Shown here piece after piece: positions 1-9,038 of a stretch of DNA of 64,000 nt; positions within the stretch are counted from its first letter, which is position 1; every line of letters begins with the position of its first letter. The stretch is from Novosphingobium meiothermophilum (GTDB taxonomy: Bacteria; Pseudomonadota; Alphaproteobacteria; Sphingomonadales; Sphingomonadaceae). Made by a program: the position numbers and the translations under genes. The stretch is from the NCBI RefSeq assembly GCF_003171715.1, contig NZ_QGHL01000017.1, forward strand, positions 124,001 through 188,000, written 5' to 3'. The notes beneath the pieces are model-generated. The model worked only from the letters and a program-made list of their open reading frames with translations. It searched no databases and was not told the DNA's origin.

Positions 1-53
1 GCACGACGCTGGGTCTTTGAACAGATCATCAAGCTGCGATCCGGGAGAGGGAT

Positions 54-1409
54 GTGGCGGACAATCGACTGAGCCTGACCGAACGCCTCAGCTATGGGCT
101 GGGCGACATGGGCACCAGCCTTGCCTACAACATGGCAAGCGGGTTCCTGCTGTTCTTCTACACCAATGTCGCCGGCCTTCCGGCGGCGGGGGTTGGCACC
201 GTGTTCCTTGTGGCGCGGCTGCTTGATGCGGTGATCGATCCCCTGGTCGGCATCGCGGTGGACAAGACCCGCAGTCGCTGGGGGCGCACCCGCGGCTATT
301 TCCTGCTGACGGCGCTGCCCTATGCGCTGGTCACGGTAGCGCTCTACCACGTGCCGGCGTGGAGCGAAGGCGCACAGCTTGTCTATGCCTTTGCCACCTT
401 CAAGGCACTGGGCCTCATCATGTCCTTGCAAGCCATTCCCTACACAGCGCTCATGCCGATGATGACGCTCGACAAGACCGAGCGCCTGAAGCTGTCGGGA
501 ATGCGCTCGGTCGGAACCTCGATCTCGGTGGTGCTGGGAACGGCAGCGGTTCTGCCATTGGCAGGGCTGCTGGGCGGCGATGACCAGCGCCGCGGCTTCC
601 AGCTTGTGGCGCTGCTGTTTGCGGCCATCGGGCTTGCCTGCACGCTGGCGCTGTTCCGCAACTGCCGCGAACGCTTCGAGGACAATGCCCCGCAGGACTT
701 CGCGGTGCTGCCCGCCGTGCGCGAGATGCTGCGCAACCGGGCGTGGCTGATCGTGTTTGCCACATGCCTCCTTTATTTCATCCGCTTTGGCGTGATGATG
801 AGCGCGACCGCCTATTTCGCCATCGACGTGCTGGGCAAGCCGTGGCTGATCTCGGTGATGCTGCCCGCAGTATCGGGAATGCTGCTCCTGTCCTCGTTCG
901 TGGCCCCGCCGATCCTTGCCCGCACCGGCATCAGGCGCGGCTGCGTGGCGGTGCTGGCGCTGGCGGCCGTGCTCTTCGCCGTGCTGCCGCTGGCAGAGGG
1001 CAACACCACGCTGTTCCTGGCCCTTTACATTGCCGCCTGCCTTGCCACCTCGATCACGATCACGGCCGCCTTTGCGATGATTGCCGAGACGGTGGACTAT
1101 CACGAATGGCAGTTCGGCAGCCGCCGCGAAGGGATGCTTTCGGCCGGGATCAGCCTTTCGACCAAGCTGGGCATGGCCATCGGCACGGCGGGCTTTGCCT
1201 ATATGCTGGGCGCGGCAGGCTATGCCCCCGATGCCGTGACCGACGCCGCGCGCGGGGCGATCCGGTGGGCCTACTACGGCAGCGCGGTCGTGCTGCTGGC
1301 GCTTCAGACCGGGGCAATGCTGCTCTGGCCGATGGACGGCCTGCGCGAAACCATCCGCCATGACATCGCTGCCAGACGCCAAACGACGACAGCCCTTTCT
1401 ACATCGTAA
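54..1409 (+). CDS. GPH-family sugar/glycoside:cation symporter (MFS)
   Basis: A 451-residue membrane protein with about twelve hydrophobic segments. The N-terminus (ERLSYGLGDMG, then FLLFFYTN) and the DKTRSRWGR loop near residue 80 are typical of glycoside-pentoside-hexuronide:cation symporters such as MelB and XynP homologues. It should import a sugar or glycoside across the inner membrane with a cation. The start is GTG at 54, preceded four bases upstream by GGGAGAGG at 43-50. A secreted ThuA-like protein and a nucleoside-hydrolase-like protein follow closely on the same strand, so the three probably form one glycoside-use operon. The substrate cannot be read from the sequence. Confidence 0.9.
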   Translation: MADNRLSLTERLSYGLGDMGTSLAYNMASGFLLFFYTNVAGLPAAGVGTVFLVARLLDAVIDPLVGIAVDKTRSRWGRTRGYFLLTALPYALVTVALYHVPAWSEGAQLVYAFATFKALGLIMSLQAIPYTALMPMMTLDKTERLKLSGMRSVGTSISVVLGTAAVLPLAGLLGGDDQRRGFQLVALLFAAIGLACTLALFRNCRERFEDNAPQDFAVLPAVREMLRNRAWLIVFATCLLYFIRFGVMMSATAYFAIDVLGKPWLISVMLPAVSGMLLLSSFVAPPILARTGIRRGCVAVLALAAVLFAVLPLAEGNTTLFLALYIAACLATSITITAAFAMIAETVDYHEWQFGSRREGMLSAGISLSTKLGMAIGTAGFAYMLGAAGYAPDAVTDAARGAIRWAYYGSAVVLLALQTGAMLLWPMDGLRETIRHDIAARRQTTTALSTS

Positions 1410-1421
1410 GGAGCCTGAGAC

Positions 1422-2366
1422 ATGAAGAAGCTGATTGGCACGATCATCGCGCTTGGCATCGCTGTGCCTGCCATGGCGCAGGTGATCGTCACAATCGACT
1501 ATCGCCCGCCCGAAACGGTGCAACGTGTCGCCATCCCGGTCAATCCGGCGGAGGACCGGATCAGGGTGCTGATAATCTCAGGGCGCAACTCCTACGAGCA
1601 TGACTGGACCGGCGTTAACAACATGCTGCGCACCATGATGCAGGACACCAAGCGCTTCGATGTGCGCGTGACCGAGGATTTCGATCACGGCTCACTGGAG
1701 ATGCTCAAGGCCTACGATGTGGTCCTGCTGAACTATTCCAGCCGGTGGAACTATGCCGACCCGGCGCAGAAGGTCTGGTCCGACAGCGCATTCAAGGCAC
1801 TTTATCAGTATGTCCGCGAAGGCGGGGGCCTTGTTGCCTATCATTCCAGCTTCACCTGGGGACGGGACATCCCCGAATACCGCCGGCTTGTGGGCGGCGT
1901 GATGCTGCCCGGATCAAGCCGCCGCGCTCCTCCGGGGGCATTTCCCGTCCACATCATCGACCGCGAGCACCCCATCACGCAGGGAATGCGCGAGTTCATC
2001 TGGACTTACAACGATGACATGTACACCAACATGGCCATGGACCCGGAGGCGAGGATCCACGTTCTGGCAACCGCGCATGATGCGGCCGCAGCCTATGATC
2101 CGAAGCTGACAGGTCCGAAGTATCCGGTGGCGGCCTATACCCCCGAAAAACTGAAGGCCATGAAGGGGATCGATGCCGATCACCCGCAAGTCTGGACGGC
2201 CGACTATGGCAAGGGGCGGGTCTTTTCGATCACGCTGGGGCATGACGAGGTGTCGCTGCACTTCCAGCCCTTGCAAACACTGATCCTGCGCGGCACGGAA
2301 TGGGCGGCAACCGGCGCGGTAACGCTGCCGGTGCTGGAAGAGGCGAAGGATTACCCGACGAAATGA
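1422..2366 (+). CDS. ThuA-like protein, exported
   Basis: A 314-residue protein with a signal peptide (MKKLIGTIIALGIAVPAMAQ), so it is predicted to be periplasmic. After cleavage it has the class I glutamine amidotransferase-like fold of the ThuA family: a strand with VLIISGRNSYEHD at about residue 50, VVLLNYSSRW at about 105 and GGGLVAYHSS at about 140. ThuA-type proteins accompany oxidised-sugar (3-keto-disaccharide) pathways, but their chemistry is poorly defined. It lies 12 bp after the symporter and its stop overlaps the start of the next gene (ATGA), so it is co-translated with that gene. Confidence 0.85.
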   Translation: MKKLIGTIIALGIAVPAMAQVIVTIDYRPPETVQRVAIPVNPAEDRIRVLIISGRNSYEHDWTGVNNMLRTMMQDTKRFDVRVTEDFDHGSLEMLKAYDVVLLNYSSRWNYADPAQKVWSDSAFKALYQYVREGGGLVAYHSSFTWGRDIPEYRRLVGGVMLPGSSRRAPPGAFPVHIIDREHPITQGMREFIWTYNDDMYTNMAMDPEARIHVLATAHDAAAAYDPKLTGPKYPVAAYTPEKLKAMKGIDADHPQVWTADYGKGRVFSITLGHDEVSLHFQPLQTLILRGTEWAATGAVTLPVLEEAKDYPTK

Positions 2367-3325
2367 TGACACGACCGGACCGGCGCAGCGTTCTTGCAGG
2401 CATGGCGGGCGGGATGGCCGCCGCCACGCTGTCCGGTCCGGCTTTTGCCCAGCCATGGATACCGCAGCGTGCATCGGCCCGCGTGATTGTCGACAACGAT
2501 TTCGAAGGCGATCCCGATGGGCTGGTGGCGTTGGCGCACCAATTGCTGGCGGACAAGACGCGCACGGTGCTGGTCACCGTATCGCTGGTGGACCCCAAGC
2601 TTTCGACGTATCCCGAAGGCACGGCGACGGCTGAGGGTGCCAAACTGGCGGCGGAACTGGTGGCGCAGCTTCCGGCGGCAAAGGGCATCCCGATAAAGGC
2701 CGGGCGCGACGGCGCGCGCAAAGGGCCGCCATCCGATGCGGCAAAGGCCATCGTGGCCGAAGCGATGCGCGATGATCCGCTACAACTGATCTTCACCTGC
2801 GGCGGGCCGTTGACCAATCTGGCCGACGCGCTGGAACTGGAACCGCGCATCGCGGCGCGCATTGCTTCGGTGGTGTGGATCGGTGGGGGCAACTGGCCCG
2901 ATGGTGGCTGGGAATACAACCTTGCCACCGACATCGAAGCGGCGCGGCATGTCATCGAACGCACGAAGATTCCGTTCTGGCAGGTGCCGCAGGGCGCCTA
3001 TCGCCAGATGCAGATGTCGGTGGCCGAACTGGCAGCGGACATGCGCGCGGCATCGCCGCTGGGCCGTTGGATCTATGACAAGTTCACCACACCGCCCGCT
3101 TTCGTCGACCTTGGCGGCACATGGCCGATGGGCGACAGCCCGTTGACGCTGCTGACCGCGCTGACCACCGAAAGCAGCAAGGCGGTTGACCGACCTGCGC
3201 GACGCATCAAACCCGACTGCACTTATGGCGAAGAAATCGCCGGACGGCAGATCAAGGTGTTCGAACAGATCGACGTGCGCCTGACATGGTCTGACTTCTT
3301 GGCGCGGCTGAAGCTGGCGGCGTAA
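2363..3325 (+). CDS. Nucleoside-hydrolase-like protein, Tat-exported
   Basis: A 320-residue protein with a twin-arginine signal (RRSVLAGMAGG, then ALPHA-type cleavage after AFAQ). The mature part starts with an Asp-rich metal site, VDNDFEGDPDGLVAL, a variant of the DxDxxxDD calcium-binding signature of inosine/uridine-preferring nucleoside hydrolases. GGPLTNLADAL and VVWIGGG are further family motifs. The function would be ribosyl or related N/O-glycoside cleavage in the periplasm. I chose ATG 2363 because it overlaps the upstream stop (ATGA) and gives a clean Tat signal; an upstream in-frame start at 2300 would lie inside the ThuA gene. The signature deviates from purine/pyrimidine hydrolases, so the true substrate may differ. 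Confidence 0.82.
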   Translation: MMTRPDRRSVLAGMAGGMAAATLSGPAFAQPWIPQRASARVIVDNDFEGDPDGLVALAHQLLADKTRTVLVTVSLVDPKLSTYPEGTATAEGAKLAAELVAQLPAAKGIPIKAGRDGARKGPPSDAAKAIVAEAMRDDPLQLIFTCGGPLTNLADALELEPRIAARIASVVWIGGGNWPDGGWEYNLATDIEAARHVIERTKIPFWQVPQGAYRQMQMSVAELAADMRAASPLGRWIYDKFTTPPAFVDLGGTWPMGDSPLTLLTALTTESSKAVDRPARRIKPDCTYGEEIAGRQIKVFEQIDVRLTWSDFLARLKLAA

Positions 3326-3331
3326 CCGGAT

Positions 3332-3661
3332 TCAAGAGACAAGCTGTTCTGCCATCCATGCTGGAATATCGCACAGGGCATCGATCACCCGCCAAACATC
3401 GACCCGATCTTCAAGCGGCATGTAGAACACCAGCCATGGGAAACCCTTGACCTTGATGGAACGCAGGCCCGGCAGGTTCAGATCGTGTGCCCAACGGGGA
3501 GAGCCTGCTTCAGGCGCACGGGCAATGGCGATAAAACCGCGCTCAAGGGCATCGACAAAGCGCTGCGCAACCTCTGGCCCTGCCTCTTGCGCATAGCGGG
3601 CTACGGCTTGCTGAATGTCAGCATCCGCCAGTGCGCGGATCGTCAATGGCCGGGACTGCAA
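3332..3661 (-). CDS. parE: ParE-family toxin
   Basis: A 109-residue protein of the RelE/ParE plasmid-stabilisation toxin fold. The pattern is ADADIQQAVARYAQEAG in helix 1, RFVDALERGFIAIARAPEAGS in helix 2, and a C-terminal strand set LRSIKVKGFPWLVFY. ParE proteins poison DNA gyrase; related RelE proteins cut mRNA. It follows the ParD-like antitoxin gene by 9 bp on the reverse strand and converges with the nucleoside-hydrolase-like gene 6 bp away. Confidence 0.85.
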   Translation of the reverse strand: MQSRPLTIRALADADIQQAVARYAQEAGPEVAQRFVDALERGFIAIARAPEAGSPRWAHDLNLPGLRSIKVKGFPWLVFYMPLEDRVDVWRVIDALCDIPAWMAEQLVS

Positions 3662-3670
3662 TAGAATTGC

Positions 3671-3910
3671 TCAGATCTTGGGGACGTGCCGCACCAGATC
3701 GCGCAGGGAATCAAAATACCCGTCGTCCGCCACACCCACCACCGGCGATGCAGCGCCATCCAGCATCATCTGGCGCAGACGCTGCACATCCTGATCTTTT
3801 CGGATCAATTCGCGCACATATTCGCTGCTGGTGCCATAGCCGCGCGTTGATACCTGCGTATCGACAAATGCCTTCAGCCCTTCAGGCAGCGAGATGTTCA
3901 TCGTGGACAT
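3671..3910 (-). CDS. parD: ParD-family antitoxin
   Basis: A 79-residue protein with the ribbon-helix-helix start typical of ParD (MNISLPEGLKAFVDTQV, then SSEYVRELIRKDQ) and a flexible C-terminal tail that would wrap the toxin. It should neutralise the downstream ParE protein and repress its own promoter. ATG 3910 is used; an ATG three codons later (3901) is equally possible. The antitoxin-first order with a 9-bp gap is the standard layout. Confidence 0.85.
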   Translation of the reverse strand: MSTMNISLPEGLKAFVDTQVSTRGYGTSSEYVRELIRKDQDVQRLRQMMLDGAASPVVGVADDGYFDSLRDLVRHVPKI

Positions 3911-3964
3911 GGTAGGGACATTATGCCGGCCTTGCCAAATTTTGGCAAGGTCGGCGGCATTCTC

Positions 3965-4804
3965 TCAATATTCGAACGTCTCGCTGAAAGTGCGATAGGG
4001 TTCTGGCGGGCGGGCTTCGAGCCGCTGCGATGTATCGGTGCGGTAGGTGTTGGACAGGATCGTGGCCGGGCCATCGGGCTGGGGCATGAAGACCGGCTTG
4101 CCGTCTTCGCCCACATACATCAGATCGACGTTGAAGGCATCGTCCTGCGCGGCGGCGGCGAAGGGAATCCAGCCCATGCCATAGGGAGCGCGCGCCACTT
4201 CGAAGCAGTGGAAGTGCCAGATCTTCCATTGCCCGTCCTGCTTGATGAAATCGACGCCATATTTCAGATAGACGTTGTGCATCCACACCTTCTTGCCCTG
4301 CACAAGCTCCTTCTCGAACATCCATGCGGGCATGTTCTTCGCCTGCTCCACATCCACCAGACCGGATTCAAGCCCGTTGACGATCCACAGGCCCTTGGCG
4401 GTCTGCCCGTCGCCGGCAACCTCGATCACCGGCGTGGTGACATAGTGGAACACCAGCTTGCTGACCGGCGCGGGGCGGCCCTGATGGTAGGAGATGATCT
4501 TGTCCCAATCGGTATAGACGCCGATGTTGCTGTATTGCGCGCGCACGCCGGGAGTGCCCTTCTTCGCCCAGAGCGGGATGATGTCCTCGTCGCGGAAGGC
4601 GTTGTGCAGATACATGTAGGTGGAAAAGAGGTTTTCCACTGCGGCCCTGTCGCGGGTGGCGCTCACTTCGGCCGAAAGCGCCTGAACCTGCGCCTTGAGC
4701 GCGGCCAGATCATCGCCGGAGGCGGGCTTCGCCTGCACCGGCGCGGAAATTGCAGTGGCGGCACACAGCGCCAGAAGCGCTGCACGGTATGGCCTTTTCA
4801 ACAT
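3965..4804 (-). CDS. Exported NTF2/SnoaL-like protein
   Basis: A 279-residue protein with a signal peptide (ALLALCAATAISAPVQA) and a short coiled helix (about residues 32-50, LAALKAQVQALSAEV), followed by a nuclear-transport-factor-2-like domain (AVENLFSTYMYLHNAFRDEDIIPLW). Members are lyases, isomerases or binding proteins; no specific reaction can be assigned. The start at 4804 has a good GGGAGA ribosome site. It diverges from the first deglycosidase-like operon across a 321-bp gap, so it may respond to the same control region. Confidence 0.75.
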   Translation of the reverse strand: MLKRPYRAALLALCAATAISAPVQAKPASGDDLAALKAQVQALSAEVSATRDRAAVENLFSTYMYLHNAFRDEDIIPLWAKKGTPGVRAQYSNIGVYTDWDKIISYHQGRPAPVSKLVFHYVTTPVIEVAGDGQTAKGLWIVNGLESGLVDVEQAKNMPAWMFEKELVQGKKVWMHNVYLKYGVDFIKQDGQWKIWHFHCFEVARAPYGMGWIPFAAAAQDDAFNVDLMYVGEDGKPVFMPQPDGPATILSNTYRTDTSQRLEARPPEPYRTFSETFEY

Positions 4805-5125
4805 CGCTGTCTCCCATTGTCAGACCGGATCACGCGCCATTTCCTGCCGCCTGCGAGCCTGTAACAAAATTAGTATGTTGATTCTTAAAAACGGTCAACC
4901 GGGTTGCCGGTCGGCATCGGTTGCGACGCGATAGGCACTTGACGTCGCGTGACAGATAGTAGAATATTGGTTCCAATAATAGGGCGCCAGACCCCAGGAG
5001 AGAGCGAAAGGCCCGCGCGCGCCAGCGTGCTCCCTTCCGCCCTGTCCGCACCGCAAACTCGGCACTGAACCGAACCGCAAGCCTGTGCCCGGCTATCCCA
5101 GTAGCAACCCCGGCAGGAGAAAACT
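4805..5125. promoter_or_regulatory. Divergent promoter region with GAANWTTGGTTC operator
   Basis: This 321-bp gap holds a plausible forward promoter: TTGACG at 4939-4944 and a -10-like GAATAT at 4962-4967, with a 17-nt spacer. The -10 is overlapped by GAATATTGGTTC at 4962-4973, a GAA-N6-TTC inverted repeat that extends to TATTGG-TT-CCAATA (4965-4978). The same sequence recurs twice at 9467-9535 between the divergent second deglycosidase set and the GMC oxidoreductase. Overlap with the -10 suggests repression. The segment next to 4804 is AT-rich but shows no second clear site. Confidence 0.6.
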
Positions 5126-6187
5126 GTGTCCAAGATCAAGAGGGGCGTCAGCCTCTATTCCTACCAGAACGAGACCTTTCAGGGCAAAATGAACCTGGAG
5201 GACTGCATTCGCACCAGCGCGGAACTGGGCGCGAAGGGCATCGAGATCATCGGCGAGCAGACCTTCTGGGGCTGGCCCGAATGCGGCGTGGCCGATGCCG
5301 ACGTGGACAACTGGCACCGGCTCATCAGGCAGTATGACTGCACGCCGGTCAGCCATGACTTCATGCTCGACTACAAGCGCTACAAGGGCCGCATCATGCC
5401 CTTCGACGAGCAGGTGGCGAGCGTGAGGAAGGACATCGATTTCGGCGCGCGCCTTGGCATGAAGTATATCCGCGCGCTCGTCTCGATCGCGCCCGAAGTG
5501 CTGGTTGCCGCCGCGCCCCATGCCGAAGAGAAAGGCATCAAGATCCTGATCGAGGTCCACGCCCCGCTGCACTTCGACCACCCGTGGATCATCCGCCACG
5601 CCGAAGCCTTTGAAAAGTCCGGCTCGGATGCGCTCGGCTTCCTGCCCGACATGGGCATGTTCCTTCACGCCTTCCCGCCGGTGTGGAAGGAAAAGTTCAT
5701 GCGCCTTGGCGTGCCGCAGAACATCGCGGACTATATCGAGAAGGCTTACGAGGACCGCGTCCTTTCCGAATATGTCATCCTCGACGTGCAGCAGATGGGC
5801 GGCACCGGTCCCGCAATCGCAATGGCCGAAACGCTGCGCCACAATGCCGCGTTCGAACCCAAGCGGATGCTCGACTACATGCACCGCATCCACAACATCC
5901 ACGGCAAGTTCTACCAGATGAACGAAGACTACGTGGAGCCTTCGATCCCCTACGACAAGATTGTGCAGGTGCTCCAGCAGGGCGGCTATGAAGGCTACAT
6001 CTGCTCTGAATACGAAGGCAACCGCTGGATCGAGGATGCCGAAGAGCCGGATTCGGTGGAACAGGTGCGCCGCCAGCAGGTGATGCTCGCAAGGCTGCTG
6101 GGTGAAACCGAAGTGCCCACCGTCAAGACCTCGCCCACCGCCTCGGCCGATGCCGAAGCCGCATCATTGGCCCAGGCCGCAGAATAA
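5126..6187 (+). CDS. C-glycoside deglycosidase-like alpha subunit (TIM barrel), set 1
   Basis: A 353-residue xylose-isomerase-like TIM barrel. Likely metal ligands sit at barrel strand ends: Glu143 and His145 in IEVHAP, Asp175 in LPDMG, His259 in HGKFY, and Glu295/297 in SEYEG. The same set recurs in the 8013-9023 protein. The immediate neighbour is a DUF6379-type small protein. That pairing defines the Mn-dependent C-glycoside deglycosidases (CarBC, DgpBC), which eliminate the aglycone from 3-keto-C-glycosides. GTG 5126 has AGGAGA at 5115-5120. The last 25 residues are Ala-rich and probably disordered. Without the partner it would read simply as a sugar phosphate isomerase/epimerase-like protein. 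Confidence 0.75.
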   Translation: MSKIKRGVSLYSYQNETFQGKMNLEDCIRTSAELGAKGIEIIGEQTFWGWPECGVADADVDNWHRLIRQYDCTPVSHDFMLDYKRYKGRIMPFDEQVASVRKDIDFGARLGMKYIRALVSIAPEVLVAAAPHAEEKGIKILIEVHAPLHFDHPWIIRHAEAFEKSGSDALGFLPDMGMFLHAFPPVWKEKFMRLGVPQNIADYIEKAYEDRVLSEYVILDVQQMGGTGPAIAMAETLRHNAAFEPKRMLDYMHRIHNIHGKFYQMNEDYVEPSIPYDKIVQVLQQGGYEGYICSEYEGNRWIEDAEEPDSVEQVRRQQVMLARLLGETEVPTVKTSPTASADAEAASLAQAAE

Positions 6188-6200
6188 GGAAAACCCTGCC

Positions 6201-6575
6201 ATGATGGACAACAAGATGATCGTCGAAGGCAGCCTCAAGGCAGTCGAGGGCGGCTTCAGCTTTCTGGGGCGCCTGCCCTATTACCGCGGCCTTGGCCTTT
6301 CCATGATCGAGGACATCCAGGTCACGGTCGACGGGGTGGTGCAGCCACGGGACGCCGTGCGCTTTTCGGTGCGTGGCAAGACCTATACGCTCGACGAAAT
6401 GGAAACGGTCTATGATGATCGCTGGAACTTCGGGGAGAAGGCGCAGATCATCGTGCTGAACGGCGGCCTTGCGCCGGGCAGCCACACGATCACCTTCGCG
6501 GTGCGCAACCGCGTTTCCTATCTGCCCTTCGTGCCCACCACGAAGGACACCAAGGAACTGGCGCTCGCCGCCTGA
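6201..6575 (+). CDS. C-glycoside deglycosidase-like beta subunit (DUF6379), set 1
   Basis: A 124-residue beta-rich protein. RLPYYRGLGLSMIEDIQVTVDG near residue 25 and GLAPGSHTITFAVRNRVSYLPF near the C-terminus match the small subunit of C-glycoside deglycosidases, which caps the TIM-barrel active site. It follows the alpha-subunit gene by 13 bp. ATG 6201 follows AAGGA by ten bases; ATG 6204 is an alternative. The conserved pairing and length (about 125-140 residues in the family) support a working alpha/beta enzyme. Confidence 0.75.
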   Translation: MMDNKMIVEGSLKAVEGGFSFLGRLPYYRGLGLSMIEDIQVTVDGVVQPRDAVRFSVRGKTYTLDEMETVYDDRWNFGEKAQIIVLNGGLAPGSHTITFAVRNRVSYLPFVPTTKDTKELALAA

Positions 6576-6586
6576 TTGCGCGAAGT

Positions 6587-6621
6587 GATGCAGCGCCCCC
6601 CGGACGGGCGGGCGCTGCATC
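6587..6621. terminator. Inverted repeat between convergent genes
   Basis: Perfect 12-bp arms GATGCAGCGCCC (6587-6598) and GGGCGCTGCATC (6610-6621) surround an 11-nt loop. They lie between the stop of the beta subunit and the stop of the TspO gene on the opposite strand. There is no strong T run on either side, so this is a probable bidirectional hairpin rather than a textbook intrinsic terminator. Confidence 0.55.
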
Positions 6622-6626
6622 GGCTT

Positions 6627-7130
6627 TCAATCCGCAGAAGCTGCGCCTTGGCCGAAGGGCGCATTCAGCCGCACGATCGCCAGATTGAGGCAGGCGGCAA
6701 AGCTGACCCAGGCGAGATAGGGCACCACCAGCCAGCTTGCGAGGACGGAATACTCGCGCAGGCCCACCGCCAGCGCCAGCACCGAAACCCACAGGAACGG
6801 CACTTCCGCCAGCGCCCAGTCGGGCCGCCTGCGCGCGAAGAACAGCGGCGACCACAGGAAGTGGAAGACGAAGTTCGCCGCGAACAGGGCGATCACCGTC
6901 ATCCGTCCGGCTTCGTCGGCAGCCCCGTTCCAGCTCAGCACCGCAGCCCACGCCGCCAGCCCAAGAATGACGGTCCACGCCGGGCCGAACAGCCAGTCGG
7001 GCGGCTGCCATGCAGGCTTTTTCAGCTTGCGATACCAGGGACCGATCTCGGTCAGGATGCCGCCGGCAAAGCCGAGGATCACCGCCCACAGGACCGCCGC
7101 GATGACATGGGGTTGCAGCATGTGCCCCAT
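6627..7130 (-). CDS. tspO: TspO/MBR family membrane protein
   Basis: A 167-residue protein with five hydrophobic segments and the family pattern GPWYRKLKKPAWQPPDWLFG followed by WTVILGLAAWA. TspO proteins bind tetrapyrroles and act in porphyrin and stress sensing. ATG 7121 (three codons in) is an alternative start. It follows the hydroxypyruvate-isomerase-like gene by 103 bp on the same strand, but no functional link with it is evident. Confidence 0.9.
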   Translation of the reverse strand: MGHMLQPHVIAAVLWAVILGFAGGILTEIGPWYRKLKKPAWQPPDWLFGPAWTVILGLAAWAAVLSWNGAADEAGRMTVIALFAANFVFHFLWSPLFFARRRPDWALAEVPFLWVSVLALAVGLREYSVLASWLVVPYLAWVSFAACLNLAIVRLNAPFGQGAASAD

Positions 7131-7233
7131 ATGGGGTCTGTGCCGGGGCGAAACAATGCACGAAGGGCCGCATCCCTACGGAATGCAGCCCCTCCCCCGT
7201 CAGCCGGGGATCATGCCCGGATCGGCTGCGGCG

Positions 7234-8007
7234 CTATTGCGCGCAAAGCTGCCGGAAATAGCTGAAGGCTTCGGCCGAAGGCCTGGTCGGCTGGAGTTCC
7301 AGCCCGATCGTGCCGCGGTAGCCAACCCGTTCGAACATGGCGAGCACAGCTGGCCAGTCGATATTGCCCGATCCCGGCTCGCCCCGCCCCGGCGCATCGG
7401 CCACCTGCACATGCACCACCTGATGCATCGCCGCCTTGAGCGCGGTTTCGGGATCTTCGCCTTCGACCACCGAATGATAGAGATCGTAAAGCACCTTCAC
7501 GCGCGGATGATCGACCATGTCGGCTACCACCACGCTGTCGGCTGTGGTGGAGCACAGGACGCCCGGATGATCGAAGCGGGTATTGGCCGATTCAAGCAGG
7601 ATGGTCACGTCCAGTTCCTCGGCAATCGGCACGATCTTGCGCAAGGCATCGGCAAAGATCGCAAGCTGCACCGGCCGTTTCAGCCACGGAACGCCGCGCC
7701 CCGAAGTGACTACCACGTTGGCGCAGCCCAGAGACTTCGCCGCCGCCGCCGCCTCGCGAAATATCTCACAGAAGCCCTCATGGGTTGCCGGGTCGACCAG
7801 CTGCGTCACGTAATCGGCAACCGTGCTGACAAGTGTGACGCCATGGGCATCCAGCGCCGCCTTGATCGCACCCAGATCGCGCCCCTTCAGCAGGAACAGC
7901 TCGATCTTGCGGAAGCCCGCCGCCGCCGCTGCGGCAACGCGGTCTTCCACCTTCTCCCCCGCTTCGGTGAAGCCATATTCGAGGTTTACCGAGAGTTCGA
8001 AAGCCAT
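7234..8007 (-). CDS. Hydroxypyruvate-isomerase-like TIM barrel
   Basis: A 257-residue xylose-isomerase-like barrel. NLEYGFTEAG at the start, ILLESANTRFDHPG near 150, LYDLYHSVVEGE near 185 and GTIGLELQPT near 235 match the Hyi/OtnI family, which interconvert small hydroxy-keto sugar acids. It is the third gene of a reverse operon behind the second deglycosidase set (5-bp gap), so it probably isomerises the sugar product released after beta-elimination. The exact substrate is not shown. Confidence 0.8.
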   Translation of the reverse strand: MAFELSVNLEYGFTEAGEKVEDRVAAAAAAGFRKIELFLLKGRDLGAIKAALDAHGVTLVSTVADYVTQLVDPATHEGFCEIFREAAAAAKSLGCANVVVTSGRGVPWLKRPVQLAIFADALRKIVPIAEELDVTILLESANTRFDHPGVLCSTTADSVVVADMVDHPRVKVLYDLYHSVVEGEDPETALKAAMHQVVHVQVADAPGRGEPGSGNIDWPAVLAMFERVGYRGTIGLELQPTRPSAEAFSYFRQLCAQ

Positions 8008-8012
8008 GGCGA

Positions 8013-9023
8013 TCAGCCCCCCCAGATGCGGCGGGCCATGGCCTGATGGCGGCGCACCTGTTCGAAGGCATCGCGCATGTCATAGGCGTGGCCTTCCCAC
8101 TCGCTCACCATCGTGCCGGTGAAGCCCCCGTCCTTGAACAGCGGCAGGATCGTATCGTAATCGATCGCTTCCTCGACCAGATCCTCGGACACGCCATAGA
8201 ACTTGCCGTGGATGTGAATGGTGCGGTCCACCAGCGCGGCCCAGCTTCTGGGATCGTGGTTGGACAGGATGAAGAAGGCAAGGCAAGCGGCCTGGATGTG
8301 CAGCGGCTCGTGCCCGTGGGCAAGGCCCCATTCGCGCAAGGCTGCGGCCTTCTCGTGGCTCATCCCCTCTTCCAGCCAGACCTCTGTCAGCTTGTCGAGC
8401 AGGTCTTCCTTCGCGCCCTTGGCGCGCGCGGCATCGAGCATCGATTCCGGAATGCGGCTGGCCGTGCCGCCGAAATCGGGAATCCACCCCAGATAGGGCG
8501 TATCCAGCTTGTCATACATCTCGCCATAGGCTTGCACAGCAGGGTGGCCCGCCCACATCGGCGCGTGGACTTCAACCCCCATGCGGATGTCCAGCTCTTC
8601 GGCATAGGGGGCGATTTCGGGCAGGAGATGCACCGGCAACGCGAACTGATAGCGCACGAGGCTGAAACCCAGCTTCTTCGCACTGCGAAGCTGGCGCTTG
8701 TGGTATTCCACCAGCGCAGCATCCTCGATCGGCTGCTGGCCGGGCTTGAGGAACCGGTCCGAATTGATTGCGCAGGAAACGGGATTGAGGCCGGTCTCGG
8801 CGATCATCTCGCGAAACCGTTCGGCAAAGGCATCCGAAACATCGGGAAACTCGCGGAAGTTCTGGAAGCCGATGATCTCGATGTTCGGACCAAGCCCGCG
8901 CCTGGCCACTTCGGCCAGCAGGGTATCCAGTTCGAACTGGCGGGTCAGAAACTCGTTGGTGAAGGAATAGAGCGTGACGCCGGTCTGCGGACCTGATGCG
9001 GTGTCGTTTGCATTGGTGGCCAT
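8013..9023 (-). CDS. C-glycoside deglycosidase-like alpha subunit (TIM barrel), set 2
   Basis: A 336-residue TIM barrel that shares the motif set of the 5126-6187 protein: TLYSFTNEF near the N-terminus, GVEVHAPMW, GWIPDFGG, IHIHGKFYG and SEWEGH. These supply the same Glu/His/Asp/His/Glu metal site. Its partner DUF6379 gene lies 15 bp upstream. ATG 9023 is preferred because GAGAGG lies nine bases upstream; ATG 9032 would put that site directly against the start. The two alpha subunits are clearly diverged, which suggests different glycosides or anomers. Confidence 0.75.
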   Translation of the reverse strand: MATNANDTASGPQTGVTLYSFTNEFLTRQFELDTLLAEVARRGLGPNIEIIGFQNFREFPDVSDAFAERFREMIAETGLNPVSCAINSDRFLKPGQQPIEDAALVEYHKRQLRSAKKLGFSLVRYQFALPVHLLPEIAPYAEELDIRMGVEVHAPMWAGHPAVQAYGEMYDKLDTPYLGWIPDFGGTASRIPESMLDAARAKGAKEDLLDKLTEVWLEEGMSHEKAAALREWGLAHGHEPLHIQAACLAFFILSNHDPRSWAALVDRTIHIHGKFYGVSEDLVEEAIDYDTILPLFKDGGFTGTMVSEWEGHAYDMRDAFEQVRRHQAMARRIWGG

Positions 9024-9038
9024 GGTGCGCATCCTCTC

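Noticed and set aside
1..72. Open frame from the window edge ending at 70-72
   Set aside because: It could be the end of an upstream gene, but 23 codons without a recognisable motif are not enough to call it.
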